64,000 nucleotides of DNA from Breviolum minutum Mf 1.05b.01. Lineage: Eukaryota > Sar > Dinophyceae > Suessiales > Symbiodiniaceae. The stretch covers positions 135,734 through 199,733 of the forward strand of contig DF239273.1 of assembly GCA_000507305.1 (NCBI GenBank). The letters are read 5' to 3'. Shown here in pieces: positions 1 through 10,267 of the stretch. The notes under the pieces are model-generated. The model was given only the letters and a program-made list of their open reading frames with translations, was not told the origin of the DNA and searched no databases. Made by a program: the position numbers and the translations under genes. Position 1 is the first letter of the stretch; each line of letters begins with the position of its first letter.

Positions 1-1029
1 TTTGCTCACAGTCTTCACTTGCATTTGTCACTGCTCAGCTGTGATCACAGTGAGTTTGTAGCTCCTAAACAGGTGTTCCCTCTGGAGCTTGGTATGTAAT
101 TCCCTTTGGTCAACTAACATAGCAATAGAACATCCATCATTTCTAGATGTATTGCCTATTGGAAGAGGATGGATTTTCAGTACTTTTTTTTATATAAATT
201 TTACTTGGGATGTCCCCCCAAAAAATTACATAGTAAATGGTTAAGTAACTGGTTCATTTCACCTATTTATGAATGGGGTATTCCTTGGGGTTATAACCCA
301 CTGATCCTAACCATTTGATCCATCCACTTCCTGGGACATCCGCCCGCAGGCTCGGAGGCTTGGGAGAGAGCTTTGCTGGTTGATGATGACATCTCGGTGC
401 CGGGGGGGGGGGGAAAGATCCAGGAAGACGGCGTTGTTTGGAGCCATTTTGACAAAAGAGCAGAAAAGATACGAAAATGTTGATTCATTGCAATATTTAT
501 ATGGAAAAATAAGTGCTCTACGATTATTTTCGATTATTATTATCCATTATCTTAAGATGAGATGTGAAAACTGATGAGATGATGATATAAGATCAAGTAG
601 ATAAGACTCATTACATTGGTCAAGGATGAACAAGACGCTGGATTTGATGACCGATCTCGCTTTGAATGATTTCCGGTCTTGTTTGCAACTTTGGCAGTCG
701 ATCAAATGGATTCGCCATTTTTTTTGGCGAACTTCCCCTACAACAAGCAGAAGGTCTATTCAATCTATGCAGTCCATCAAATTGATACAGCTCTTGAAAT
801 CTTCTGCTTTTTGAAAGTCCTGTATCAATTGTAAAAAGGATGACAATGGAGGAATTAGCGGTCATCGCATCCTAAATTGGAGATGAGGGGTCATTTCTGA
901 GAACCATTCCCCCAACTTCTATACTTACCTAGCACCTTCCAGGAAGGTTTGAACAAAAAGATGTGTTTTTTTTTTTCCGTTTGGGAATTCTTGGGGGTGA
1001 AATTTATGTTAGTTGAAGATAGTTTTCAG
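1..1029. other. no exon recognised
   Basis: Apart from the foldback element at 204-342 I see no open frame bounded by splice sites. Short open frames here are no better than chance in this AT-rich sequence. Confidence 0.4.
204..342. repeat. foldback element, family D, copy 1
   Basis: About 139 bp with end sequences GGATGTCCC and GGGACATCC in inverted orientation. The inside shares AAATGGTTA, TATTTCACC and a GATCC(T/C)A block with the copy at 18547-18677, so it is a dispersed short inverted-repeat element. No coding capacity. Confidence 0.7.
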
Positions 1030-1183
1030 GGAGGGACACCTGGGCATGCAGCAGGAGCTGGTTTGGGCTCGTGAGATTGGAATGCAGACCTTTGCTGCTC
1101 CGGCTCAGGCACGGTTATCGGATTCTAATGAAGGATTTGATGGGCTTGTTGAATTTTTTCTTTCATGTGGAATGGAGATGTAA
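1030..1183 (+). CDS. candidate exon, unknown protein
   Basis: It follows a pyrimidine-rich 3' splice site (TTTTCAG). The frame that uses the first G as a codon end is open for 50 codons and protein-like (begins EGHLGMQQELVWAREIGMQ). The true exon may end before the stop at 1181-1183. No domain recognised. Confidence 0.4.
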
Positions 1184-1316
1184 ATGCTTGGTTTTTTCTT
1201 AATACTCTTACGTGATCCAGATGTTTGGTTTTAAAAGTGTAGTGAACTCACGTGTTTACCAAGGAGTATCCATATCAAACAGCTGTTGACCTGACCTGAC
1301 CAATCGGATGTTTCAG

Positions 1317-1433
1317 GGTGGCCTGCAAGCAGATGACTTTCAGGAGCTTTTTCGATCCCTGGGTTTAGAAGGACCTGAGTTTCTTGGCATTTCGAAGAGC
1401 GAAGATATTTTTGGGAGATTTTTTTTTCCATGA
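1317..1433 (+). CDS. candidate exon, unknown protein
   Basis: It follows the acceptor ATGTTTCAG and is open in phase 0 for 38 codons (GGLQADDFQELFRSLGLEG...), with an amphipathic-helix look. The AT-rich last ten codons (IFGRFFFP) suggest the real exon stops near 1405. Same strand as its neighbours. No family recognised. Confidence 0.45.
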   Translation, partial: GGLQADDFQELFRSLGLEGPEFLGISKSEDIFGRFFFP

Positions 1434-1590
1434 GATTTTTGGGATGAGATGGGTTTTGGAGTTATGAAATCAGAATTCCAACTCTAGTATATAGATATAG
1501 AGGGAAGTTCATGCCAAACTTTTCCATTGTTTTTTTTGAAAAAGAAAAATGCCAACCACTTTTTGCTGGGTGGAAGCTTTCCAACCCAAG

Positions 1591-1735
1591 CAACCCTACC
1601 TTGCGGCCGCCCATGGATCTGGTGGACTCCCCGAGGTCGCAAGATGTTGGTATGGATCCGATGACTCCGTTAGCCCAGCCGCGTAGGGGAACACGCCGAC
1701 CTCCAGTGCGTTTGGAGGAGATTGCTTTGGAGTAA
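1591..1735 (+). CDS. candidate terminal exon, Pro/Arg-rich
   Basis: GC-richer than its surroundings and open to a TAA at 1733-1735. The end of the frame reads QPRRGTRRPPVRLEEIALE and looks like a basic, disordered C-terminus. The acceptor is CAACCCAAG. It could close the gene whose earlier exons lie at 1030-1433. Confidence 0.45.
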
Positions 1736-2357
1736 CTTGTAACTGCGTTGGTGGGACCGGAGGGGATAGGGGGAGGGGGATGGGCTTTACAGGTTTAGTA
1801 TGCAAATCTGTCAACATATATTTGACAGAAAGTTGGAAATAAGATGAAATAAGTTCGGGTTGAATTTGGTGGAGCTTGTTGAGTTTCCAAGTGGCTCACA
1901 GCAACCAAAAGAAGACAGGCAACACGCACAGCACATGAGAAAATTCACAATTGTTGGCACTATTTGGCACTGAGGGATGAGCGCATCCGCAGCCTTTGGA
2001 CTCAGGCATGGTGAGAGTTTGCCATTTTGGGGCTGTATTGTTTGGTGATTGTCAGGGATCATTAAACAAGATAACCATTTTGGGGGAATCAAACAATGCA
2101 AATTTATCGTGAAACTGAGGGATTTCACTAGTTATGGGTGCATTGTTTGAGTTGGTAATATAATCACTCCATGTTGTGGTGTGCCAAGTTTAAGAATCGA
2201 ACATGTAAACAGGAGCTTGGTATATACTGCAGATGATGATTCACACACAGACTGCGAAAGATTGTCGTACTCTTCTCACTAGCTTAAAAGATAAGCAGAG
2301 CCTCCCCGGAACTCTTCTCACACATGTCACATAAACACACACATATACTGTAAGTAT
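1736..2357. other. non-coding stretch
   Basis: Intergenic or intronic sequence without a splice-bounded open frame. No repeat family of this window was seen in it. Confidence 0.35.
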
Positions 2358-2567
2358 ATGCATACCACATATCATGTTATATTGACATTTTTGTATCGAG
2401 TTCGTGGCCTTCACAATGCTGTAATTTCATTGGTTGGCAAGGGCCTCGTTGGACAAAAGTTGGGCTTAACAACAGATGTGGCACAAAAGCAGTACAGCGA
2501 GGCGAGGGTTGGCCAGACAGCTTTTGATTGGCTGATTCAATCTGTTTTTTTTGGCAAACTCGTTCAG
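2358..2567 (+). CDS. candidate exon ending at a strong GTAAGT donor
   Basis: The frame is open for 70 codons and ends exactly at a codon boundary before GTAAGTC, the best donor in this part of the window. The last residues (AFDWLIQSVFFGKLVQ) look like a packed helix. The exon start is not resolved; the real 5' end probably lies between 2390 and 2500. A distant resemblance of the FDWL segment to myosin heads is too weak for a call. Confidence 0.45.
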
Positions 2568-2832
2568 GTAAGTCATTGGCAAATCTGTTTTTTGTCAACT
2601 CTCAATGCTGCTTAGAGGCTGTTTTATAGACCAACAGTTGAGCCCAAGATAGCTCCATCCATCTCACTTTCAATTTCCAAGGGAAGCAATCTTTAAACGT
2701 GCGCCCGTAGCCAGATGACTATTTTGGAACTTGAGTGCATTTGAAATTTCCACCCATGCCACCCCTGGTCCACACTCCGAAATATCATTCACGACTTACC
2801 ATGAAAGATTATGATTTCAAAATGGAATCCAG

Positions 2833-2877
2833 GACGAATCCGCTCCAAAAATCGTGGACTATTATGATGTGACCGAG
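2833..2877 (+). CDS. kinase exon 1 (pre-domain strand)
   Basis: Fifteen codons, phase 0 at both ends, reading DESAPKIVDYYDVTE. It joins directly to ELGQGSFG of the next exon, as in many CAMK-type kinases where a YxxxxxLG segment begins the N-lobe. Acceptor AATCCAG; donor GCTGCG (GC type). Confidence 0.8.
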
Positions 2878-4401
2878 GCTGCGGCTGCCGTCGTCGAAAA
2901 GGGAAGTGGCTGTAAAGCATATTGATGAAGTGGATATGATTGGCCGACAAAAATCCCAAAACACTGAAGCACTTATCTTGTCAAATATCCATTCTATATC
3001 ACCCATACAGTTTGATTATTTCAACAAAATAATTAGTGCTTTTTTCGGACCCTGTTTCGGGTTTCCCCTCAAACAAACCCCGGGTTTCAACCCATGGGGA
3101 AACAAACCGAGCGTGGACCCAAACCGCCGACAGGAGCTTGGACAGGGCTCGTTTGGAACGGCGTATGTTGGTCATTATCGTTCGAATGGAATGCAATGTG
3201 CAGCACCTCGGCCATGGAATTTTTGTCAAAACCGCCGGACAGTTACCCAAGAGCTTGGGGTGTGAGTGGTTTTGTTGAAAGGAAAGCCGAACTTATGAAT
3301 ATTGTTTTGTGGTACTGCTAAGTTTTTGTTTTTGGATTTGGAATCCAGTAACAACGAATGGCTGAGTTGATAAGTGTTGACATTGCATTGCATACACTTC
3401 ATACTGTTGATGGAAGAAATCCGGCTAAGCAGTTGAGGTTGGTAGTTTATCCCATTATTTGCCACGGGTTTTAGCACCATCCGAGGTGGTTGTTTGGGAT
3501 TTCTGAACCACCAACAGTACCAAGTCTTGCTGGCAAAAATACCTGAATTCAACCTGAAACTGATTTTGATTCTTGATGGTGCCAGAGGTGAAACTTCTAG
3601 ATAGAGAGCACGTGGGACAGCACCTTGGCGGCGTTTCAGGGGCAAGGGTGCTTTTCATGTTTGCCAGGGTTTTTTTGCGGCAGACCCCCACCTTTCTGTG
3701 AGATTGGGGTGGGTGGTAAGGGATTGAAGATGTGCGAGGGGTATGTGTAGTTTTAATAGTAGAACTACTACTGTATCAGCAGTACTCTAATACTAATAGT
3801 ATATACTTTAACTTTGTGTGTTTGTATTAGGGCCCATTAGGGCACTTTTATCAGAAATAACGTTGCTAGCAATGGGACTATGTCGCGGCGGTGCCTGAGA
3901 GGGGGGGCCTAAGACTGTGCAACATACACCAATATTTTATGTTGTAATGTTTAAGAGGCGATAAACCTGCAATGTTGGATTTTTATTTGCCAAGCTTGGC
4001 TTTGCGCTAGCGTACTGGGCTCATGTTTGGCGACACATTGATTTTTGACATGCGAACCGAGTTGTACTTCTTGCAATGCTCGTAGATTTGAGCTCGTTCC
4101 AGCAATGAACGTTGGACTGCCGAGGCATTATCACAAGAATTTCGTGGAGCGTGACACCATTTCACTCCTTCTGCAGATGCCCGCTGGTTTGGACTTGATC
4201 CACCGCATTCTTACCAGTTGGTTTTCAAAAATGGCACGAACGACGAAACATGTGTTGTGATTGTGTTGTGAATATATTTTTCTCATCTAGTCTTTATCAA
4301 CTCATCAACAGACCTTTTGTTTTGATGGATATAAATCCAGATATGCCAAAATCCGGCATACCATTTGAGTATGCCATTAATAGTTGAACCTTCCAACTTC
4401 A

Positions 4402-4466
<65 letters not shown>

Positions 4467-4468
4467 GC

Positions 4469-4527
<59 letters not shown>

Positions 4528-7500
4528 CGACAGAGTGATGACTTGACTCACATGGCTCACCGAGGGCAAGGGAATCTCCTAATCCGCATGTGGTGCAACT
4601 CTTGGATTCGTTGATGAGTGATGCGCAGCTTCGATGGCATCCTGGGGTTGATGGAAGATCAGTTGATGAGAAATAGATAGTCATAGGTTTCACAAGGATC
4701 AATTTTGGAGGGTTGTGACTGACTTGTCATGAGAAAGTGCATACTGTAGATATTTTTTTTGTTTGAAGTAAGGTTGGCAGTGTCATTTTTTGATTTGGCC
4801 CCACTTCATGAGGCATTTCTTTGTGGTGATGGAGCTGCTAGAAGGCCAGAGATGAACTGTAATTAAGGGGTTTTGCAACAAGAAAAACGCCGCAGTTATT
4901 TTTGCAAGGTTTTTGTAAGCAGTATGTCCTCATGTCATCAGTCATTACAGTCATTACATGGCTACATCCACATCCCGGGATCCGGATCCCATCTCGCTCA
5001 AATCGCCAGGTCCTGATCTCTTCGAGCACCTCACAAGCTACGGCAAGGGTGTTTCCTTGAGACCTGGCTGTTTGGAACAAATTCTGGACGAAAGAAACGA
5101 CAACAAATTGGAAAGACAACTCGATGATGCGGCAAATTTTGGGTGTCAAGTTGGTTCAAATTTCATTGAAATTCTGCAGTCAAAATTTTGGAGAAGATGG
5201 TTGTACGTATTGTTGATTTGCTAAGACTTATTGGACTAATGGTGAATGTAGTCAGTGTGTTGTCATTCTAACTGTGGGGTGTGCTTTTGAAAAATAAGGG
5301 AGCCTCCCAAATCCCGAGTTCATTAATACAAGGAGAAACCAACAAAGTTTTACAGGGAGGCTTTGATTTTAAGGTGGACACCATGTATTCTTAGTCCATT
5401 GATGGGTGAATGATTTAAAATCCTAGGCAAAGCCTTGATTTTTTGTCTCAGGACGGAAGAACATGCCCGATTCATCATGCAGAATTCACTCTCGGTGTCT
5501 TGTTCAAAAGATCACTCAAAGAAAAGGACCGGGGATGTGGATGTTGTTTTTTTTGTGTTTAGATTTTGATTTACTGTATTTGTTTTGAATGTTTTGGAGA
5601 TGAGCAGTTTGTTCGCATAAACTTATTGAATAACTGTTCATGAACTTGCTCTACACATAGAGAAAACACAGTATTTGTATTCCCCAATTGTTATCGCATG
5701 ATTTCTTTCAACATTTAGGACAGTGCAGGTTGCATGCTTTTGCCTCTAGACAAAACCGTTAGTTTAAAAATCTGGAAGTCAGAATTGCGTACCTGGAACC
5801 CTCAGACTTTCGATGTTTTAGCGATGGAATGCCCGTGGGATCCTAGTGTTTTTCACATCGGGTTCGCATGTCTGAATGATGCTAAACGACTGGATAGATA
5901 CATGATGATACATGTATTTTTTAAACAGTATCTATAAAAGTCATAGTGATGTAGATACATCTTTAAAAAGGGATGTACATGATGTACAAAATCTATCGAT
6001 ACATCGGCATGTTCCGCCATCCACTAGCATGAAGGCATCATGCTTCTGGATGAATGTTATTATTGGGCAATTGCTGACAGATTTGTTGCGGTGGTGTAAA
6101 GATAAATACCCATCAATATGATACTAGCTGGTGGTTTCAGATATTTTTATTTTCACCCCTATTATATCCTATTATACTATTAAGTAAAGGTTGAACCTTT
6201 GGTAGGTGCCTTGTTGAAAATTGCAACCACCTCAGTTTGCCACTTCCATCCTGGATGGGATGGTGGGAGGGGTGTCCCAATCTATACCATGGGGTGACCC
6301 CTGCCCCCACGTCTCTTTGTCGACTTGAAATGAGGCATTGGCCCACATCCACTCCGTTTGTGGTGTGGGTATCATTCATCGTGATGTCAAGCCGGTCGCT
6401 GGTTTGATGATTTGATTTGAAAGCAAAAAAGTGCAGCCAACAGTCAGCTTCAAGCAAATCTGTGGTAATTCAAAATAAATCATAATATGATGGGATACAA
6501 AGATGCCAATGTAATGAACCATATTTAGGCCGACAGCATATGACAGCATTTCTTACACATGCCATGCATCCAAGTGGTCATGAGAGTGTTGGAGTGTGAG
6601 AGGTTTGAACCTGTGTTTGTTCTAGGCCACAACATGATTCTATAAATCTGTAGATCCCCGATGGGTGGCCTAGAATTGAATCAGGGTCCTCGGGGACCTG
6701 AACCATAGCATTTTATTATGGAATATTTTGGCATCACCCCATGGGTACCTTGATTTTATTCCAGGTCCTGTTCGACTTTATTTTTGGAGACCTTTCAGGG
6801 TTGATTTAAAAAACAAATGAGAAGAAACAACCAGTGTTTCACCACTAAGAACAAATTCATCCAAGAACAACTCACCATGCTGCCTTCCACCCCCCAATCA
6901 TGCGCAATCCATCTTTGGATTTTTCACTGCTTGGCAGGATATGAAACATGCATTTCATACCTTTGAAATCAACACTAAGTTTGTGGCTCCCAGCCTTACT
7001 CCCCTTGAAGCTATTTAGGCATGGTACTATATACACATCCCTCCGCAACCATCAGAACCATGACAAAAACAATGATCTGAATCTGTGAGCCTCACTAGAA
7101 TCACTGCAGTACTGAAGCTTCATGTTTGCAGGGTATCAGACAAGGATGGGTACCCTTGATTTTATTCAACACAACCTTGGGTACATGTGGAATATTCTGG
7201 GTACCCGACCCCCCCTTGGAGTACCAGACGGGGATTCTGTAGTAGAATTGTAGAATTTCAAGATTTCTTCATCAAATTCTAGATCTTTCTGGCTCTTTAG
7301 GTTGCATTGATGGTTTGCACTCTCTGACTTGTGAAACATGTCCAATAAAACTTGACGGGGGAACGATGGGTGTTTGACAACTGCTTGGTGTTAACTCAGG
7401 AGAACCTTCGCTTTCGGAGTAAAGATCCCAATTCTGTCACTCACCTTGAGCGAAAGGTATAGATGGGCATGAGAGATGGTATGGGATGTTAAGAACAGGA

Positions 7501-8713
7501 TCAGTCCTACACTTGATCAGCAAAGAAGTAACCAAGTAGATGCATGATTGTGAATATGATTTGCGTCATGTTGAGCTGTTGTGAAGATTCATTGCGTGTT
7601 CTAAGGATCTGGTTCTGGTTGATTTTGGACTTTCTTGTCCTGCCTCTGAAGTGGAAAGAAGAACCATTGTAGGAGCCCCAGGATGGCGGCGAAACATGCA
7701 CTCCGAGATGGGAAAAAAGAACTTGCATGTTGTGAAATGTCCAAAGAGACATATCTGTTGTACATAGTGGTTGTAACACATCTTTATTATTTTCACCCCG
7801 AAAAATTGGGGAAGATGAACCCAATTTGACTGATCATATTTTTTCAGATGGGTGGTTCAACCACCAACTTGATTGATAGTTGTACATCAGGGGCCCCCTT
7901 CAACCCTTCAAAGCATCCTGACGTTGAACCTTTGATGTTCGGCCTCAGGTGGGTTCCTTGCTGTATGTGGCACCAGAAGTATTCTCAAGAAAGTATGACG
8001 TCAAGGTCAGCCACTGAAATTTTCACAGGATCTCAGTGAAAGACATCACATCATAATCTAAACAGTCCATGGTGGTCCACATCAATTTTTGTGCGTGTTT
8101 GGTAAAGAGGTTGGAGGAATCGTGCTTTTGGAAAAACGCCTGAAATTTTGTACTATCAATCTTCGTAGGAAGCTGGACGTTAAACAAAAAAACCGCGCAA
8201 CTCAAGAATTTCTTCGAGGTTTTCTCCCCGAAACATTTGGAATGCGCCCGATGTGTGTTTCCAGCTCGTTTGGACAGGCTGACTTATGGTCCATTGGCGT
8301 GGTCATGTACATTCTTCTTACAGGCCGACCACCTTGGAAACAGATACTTGGGCCTGCATCGGTGTTTATATTTGTTTCGGCAAAAACATTAGTTGGAAAC
8401 GCATGTTTCCCCTGAGAATGGTCATGAATTTTATGGCGTCATTGATGATTCATTGTTTGTTCAGGTTTAGCTGAGTATGGATTAGTTTCACTGTTATGGA
8501 TTAATGGTCTGAAAGAGTTTGTGGGCCGTTTTTTTTTTGGTACATTTCCTCCTGGCCAAGGAATGTCAATGTGGGCTTTGTACCCAGCAAAAAGGTTTTG
8601 AATGGTACCTTGGCTATCATTATTACATGATGCCTTCATACGAGTAAGCATCGGTCCCATCACAGTGACAACGGTATGCAGGTGAAGCTGCCCAAAACGC
8701 CTTGAATGCGAAG
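2833..8713 (+). CDS. CAMK/CDPK-like Ser/Thr protein kinase gene (13-14 exons)
   Basis: Spliced in order, the exons listed below give an almost complete eukaryotic protein kinase domain: Gly-rich loop GQGSFGTAYV, AVK lysine, alpha-C Glu in RTELYFLE, hinge VVMELLEG, catalytic loop HRDVKPENL, DFG, VAPEV and the DLWSIGVVMYILLTG helix F. Asp and Lys of the catalytic loop and the DFG Asp are intact, so an active Ser/Thr kinase is expected. The residues around APE and helix F are CAMK/CDPK-like by established family knowledge. No calmodulin-like EF-hands were found downstream, so CDPK identity is not proven. Between 8362 and 8681 one or more exons for helices F-H are missing from my reading. At least five of the introns start with GC. 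The gene start before 2833 and its 3' end (8713-11137) are unresolved. Confidence 0.9.
3134..3202 (+). CDS. kinase exon 2, glycine-rich loop
   Basis: Twenty-three codons beginning ELGQGSFGTAYVGHY, a canonical GxGxFG nucleotide-binding loop, and ending MQCA. Acceptor CCGACAG. The exon must end at 3202 for the frame to meet VKT at 3225; the next bases are GCACCT. Confidence 0.93.
3225..3259 (+). CDS. kinase beta-3 segment with the ATP-anchoring lysine
   Basis: Reads VKTAGQLPKS; joined to MQCA it gives the AVK motif of beta-3. It is separated from exon 2 by only 22 bp (3203-3224) that do not end in AG and shift the frame. Its 3' end is uncertain (possible GTGTGA donor after 3259). Confidence 0.6.
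4011..4072 (+). CDS. kinase exon, alpha-C helix
   Basis: It opens in phase 0 after the acceptor GCGCTAG and reads to DMRTELYF plus two bases of Leu; the donor is GCAATG. Joined to the next exon it gives RTELYFLESPNPHVVQLL, the usual alpha-C to beta-4 passage, and supplies the conserved Glu. Confidence 0.85.
4402..4529. repeat. (CAA)n microsatellite
   Basis: About 42 nearly perfect CAA/AAC triplets with one CAG interruption. It lies in the kinase intron only about 40 bp upstream of the beta-4 exon, so its poly-Gln or poly-Val open frames are artefacts of the repeat. Confidence 0.97.
4571..4624 (+). CDS. kinase exon, beta-4/beta-5
   Basis: Reads ESPNPHVVQLLDSLMSDA: the short turn before beta-4 and the start of beta-5. 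Acceptor GGGCAAG, donor GCAGCT. With two bases carried over, it joins in frame to HFFVVMELLEG. Confidence 0.88.
4813..4844 (+). CDS. kinase exon, hinge
   Basis: Thirty-two bases encoding HFFVVMELLE and one base of Gly. This is the beta-5 strand and hinge linking the lobes. Acceptor ATGAG, donor GCCAGA (GC type). It continues in frame into GPDLFEHL. Confidence 0.88.
5010..5048 (+). CDS. kinase exon, alpha-D
   Basis: Reads (G)PDLFEHLTSYGK. The G-x-D-L-F signature follows the hinge in CAMK-group kinases. Acceptor TCGCCAG, donor GTGTTT. Confidence 0.88.
5095..5144 (+). CDS. kinase exon, alpha-E
   Basis: Ends NSMMRQILG before the donor GTCAAG and joins to ALAHIHS, giving the typical RQILxALxHIH helix E. 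The start after GACGAAAG is inferred from phase and implies an unusually short 46-bp upstream intron. Confidence 0.75.
6126..6158 (+). mobile_element. introner-like element A, 5' fragment
   Basis: Only the left part (GCTGGTGGTTTCAGATATTT through TTTTCACCCC) of family A is present, inside the kinase intron between alpha-E and the catalytic loop. Full copies are at 22784, 45010 and 60784. Confidence 0.65.
6335..6394 (+). CDS. kinase exon, catalytic loop
   Basis: Exactly twenty codons, phase 0: ALAHIHSVCGVGIIHRDVKP. HRD supplies the catalytic base and K the phosphate-contacting lysine. Acceptor AAATGAG, donor GTCGCT. Confidence 0.96.
7400..7456 (+). CDS. kinase exon, PEN and beta-8 approach
   Basis: Nineteen codons, phase 0: ENLRFRSKDPNSVTHLERK. 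The E-N follows DVKP to complete the DVKPEN motif, with the Mg-binding Asn. Acceptor TTAACTCAG, donor GTATAG. Confidence 0.95.
7606..7668 (+). CDS. kinase exon, DFG motif
   Basis: Twenty-one codons, phase 0: DLVLVDFGLS, then the activation segment to RRTI. DFG Asp present. Acceptor TTCTAAG, donor GTAGGA. Confidence 0.96.
7766..7873 (+). mobile_element. introner-like element A inside a kinase intron
   Basis: Family A core (TTATTTTCACCCCG, GGGGAAGATGAACCCA) with the right end TTCAACCACCAACTTG. It lies wholly inside the intron between the DFG and APE exons, both of which are certain. Confidence 0.8.
7949..8005 (+). CDS. kinase exon, APE motif
   Basis: Nineteen codons, phase 0: VGSLLYVAPEVFSRKYDVK. 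It joins RRTI to VGSLLYVAPEV, the P+1 loop. Acceptor GGCCTCAG, donor GTCAGC. Confidence 0.96.
8278..8361 (+). CDS. kinase exon, helix F
   Basis: Begins ADLWSIGVVMYILLTGRPPW: subdomain IX with the invariant Asp and the CAMK-like LLTGRPPW. Acceptor TTTGGACAG. The chosen end at a GTGTTT donor (after GPAS) is in phase 0 but less certain than the start. Confidence 0.93.
8682..8713 (+). CDS. kinase exon, probable subdomain XI
   Basis: Thirty-two bases reading EAAQNALNAK, similar to the R-x-[ST]-A-x-x-AL-x-H end of kinase domains but without the invariant Arg in view. Acceptor GTATGCAG, donor GTTGCT. Confidence 0.6.
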
Positions 8714-8977
8714 GTTGCTTTGAGATAATGATCTGGGATGGGTAGGAGTGAGGCTTTCAGGGTGCTATGTAACGCCTCATTTGCAATGAAACGGATGAAA
8801 GGAAACACGTAACTGTTGGTTTGGGGAAGACTGAGTTAATGTTAAAATGATGTTAACATGTATATATCGTTTATATGTATACATATACGGTTTCACGTAC
8901 ATAGACACACACATGCGCAATGCAATTTTTTTTTGACCAGTAAACTTGCCGCAACATGTTGGCTTCGTGTGTTCCAG

Positions 8978-9016
8978 AGGACATTATGGCAGTCTAGAAG
9001 CCCTTCTGCTGCCCAG
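8978..9016 (+). CDS. candidate exon after the kinase domain
   Basis: Thirteen codons, RTLWQSRSPSAAQ, after the acceptor GTGTTCCAG. It could follow NALNAK, but the donor is unclear. The overlapping frame at 9020-9055 (TASLSDQVFSR) is an alternative coding reading. Confidence 0.3.
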
Positions 9017-9188
9017 TGCAGACTGCTTCCCTTAGTGATCAAGTGTTTTCAAGACAAGCAAGTCAGCTTGTCAAGCTAATGTGGCTTCTATACTGTTTTC
9101 TTTCAGCGACATGCAAAAAACCTTGTATTTTACATGTTTTGTGTCAGAGGTTCTGTAGTAACCCAGATGCCGTGATTTGCCGCATCAG

Positions 9189-9257
9189 GAATTGGAAGAG
9201 ACTCCAAAAGCCTTGAAGCTGCTGGAAGGACTCCCACTCTTTTTGAAGTTGATGTGA
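9189..9257 (+). CDS. candidate exon, Leu-rich helix
   Basis: It follows the acceptor CGCATCAG and reads ELEETPKALKLLEGLPLFLK to a TGA at 9255-9257. May be the end of the kinase transcript or an internal exon. Confidence 0.35.
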   Translation, partial: ELEETPKALKLLEGLPLFLKLM

Positions 9258-9894
9258 AATCCTTGAGATGAGGTGAAACATTTGTGAAGATCTTGTCTAT
9301 CCCGGGTTTCTCGGTGAGGGCTTCTGGTGACAGATCCAGAGCTACGTCTCAGTGCCAAAGAAGCTTTGCAGTGTTGGGAAGCTTAAAGTGTTTTTGTTTG
9401 GAAACCAAAGGTCCAAGATGATCCAAATCACATGTAATAAAGTATCAATAAACATTTACTGTAAAACATCAATAAACTTTACAATAACCATCAATATTAG
9501 TTTTACTATAAAACATCCATAAACCATAAGAAAACCTCCCCTCTTTGACCACTTTTTTTCAACTGTTAAACATGATGTATTGATGACTGTAATGATGTGG
9601 ATTTGATGTCAGGTCGTTGGCTTGGCGTTCCTTGGATTTGATTTCGGGTGACGAAAGGGTGGCTGGTGCTGATGCAAGGTATACCGGGGAATAGTGGTAT
9701 TTTAAATGAAAAAATCAGAAAATCTGAGTGGAAAAAAAACGGAAGGATTATATACATCTCTTAAAAAAATCTGAAGAACTTTGTGGGTATTTGATGGCTT
9801 CTTTGGGACAGTTTTTGTTTTGACATACAGCAACCGCTTCTGGCAGCGAGGGAATAGATGCAGCAAGTGACTTTTTTTCCCCAGCAGTTGTGGA
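9258..9894. other. non-coding stretch
   Basis: AT-rich, with a degenerate direct repeat (ATAAAC/ACCATC blocks near 9430-9530). No splice-bounded open frame. Confidence 0.35.
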
Positions 9895-9977
9895 CGCCCC
9901 GTTTGATGCCGCCCGACCATCCAAGACAAGTCCAGCTGCCATAGAGCAAGAGACTTCACCAAAGTCTGCTGCTCAGG
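9895..9977 (+). CDS. candidate exon, Ala/Pro/Ser-rich linker
   Basis: It follows TTTTTTCCCCAG; the frame reads VVDAPFDAARPSKTSPAAIE and ends at KSAAQ. A GC donor (GCATGA) follows. The composition suggests a disordered linker. Confidence 0.45.
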
Positions 9978-10031
9978 GCATGAGAGCGATTCGTGAGCCA
10001 ATGGCCAACTTTTTTTCTTTACATTGTACAG

Positions 10032-10169
10032 CTTCAAGGAGAAATCGTCATTGCAGCTGTTCTTCCCTTGCCTGCCTCTCCCAGGCTTTTGTCTGCCAAC
10101 AGCTTGTCTTTCTGTTCTACTTCGAAGTACAGCCACAGAACACCAAAGAAGGCACTTTCGTTGAGTTGA
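10032..10169 (+). CDS. candidate exon (frame 1 of two overlapping readings)
   Basis: After the acceptor TTGTACAG, phase 0 stays open for 45 codons (LQGEIVIAAVLPLPASPRLL...). It overlaps the next entry in another frame, so at most one is fully right. Confidence 0.3.
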   Translation, partial: LQGEIVIAAVLPLPASPRLLSANSLSFCSTSKYSHRTPKKALSLS

Positions 10170-10219
10170 GCTTCAAACACTGGCGAGTCGATTCCAAGTT
10201 GAGCTCACTGAAAAATCAG
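10139..10219 (+). CDS. candidate exon, NTKEGTFVELSFKHW
   Basis: Phase-0 reading after GCCACAG, NTKEGTFVELSFKHWRVDSK then LSSLKNQ, closing at a possible GA donor (GAGTTG). It is more protein-like than the overlapping frame. Confidence 0.45.
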
Positions 10220-10267
10220 GAGTTGATGCTGTGTTTTTTACATAGTTTCGGCTGGTTCCTGTGCCAG

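Noticed and set aside
2358-2567. Myosin-head resemblance of FDWLIQ segment
   Set aside because: Only a few residues agree; no neighbouring myosin motif in nearby exons.
4283-4702. Poly-Val (minus) and poly-Gln (plus) open frames
   Set aside because: They are translations of the (CAA)n repeat inside a kinase intron, about 40 bp before a certain exon.
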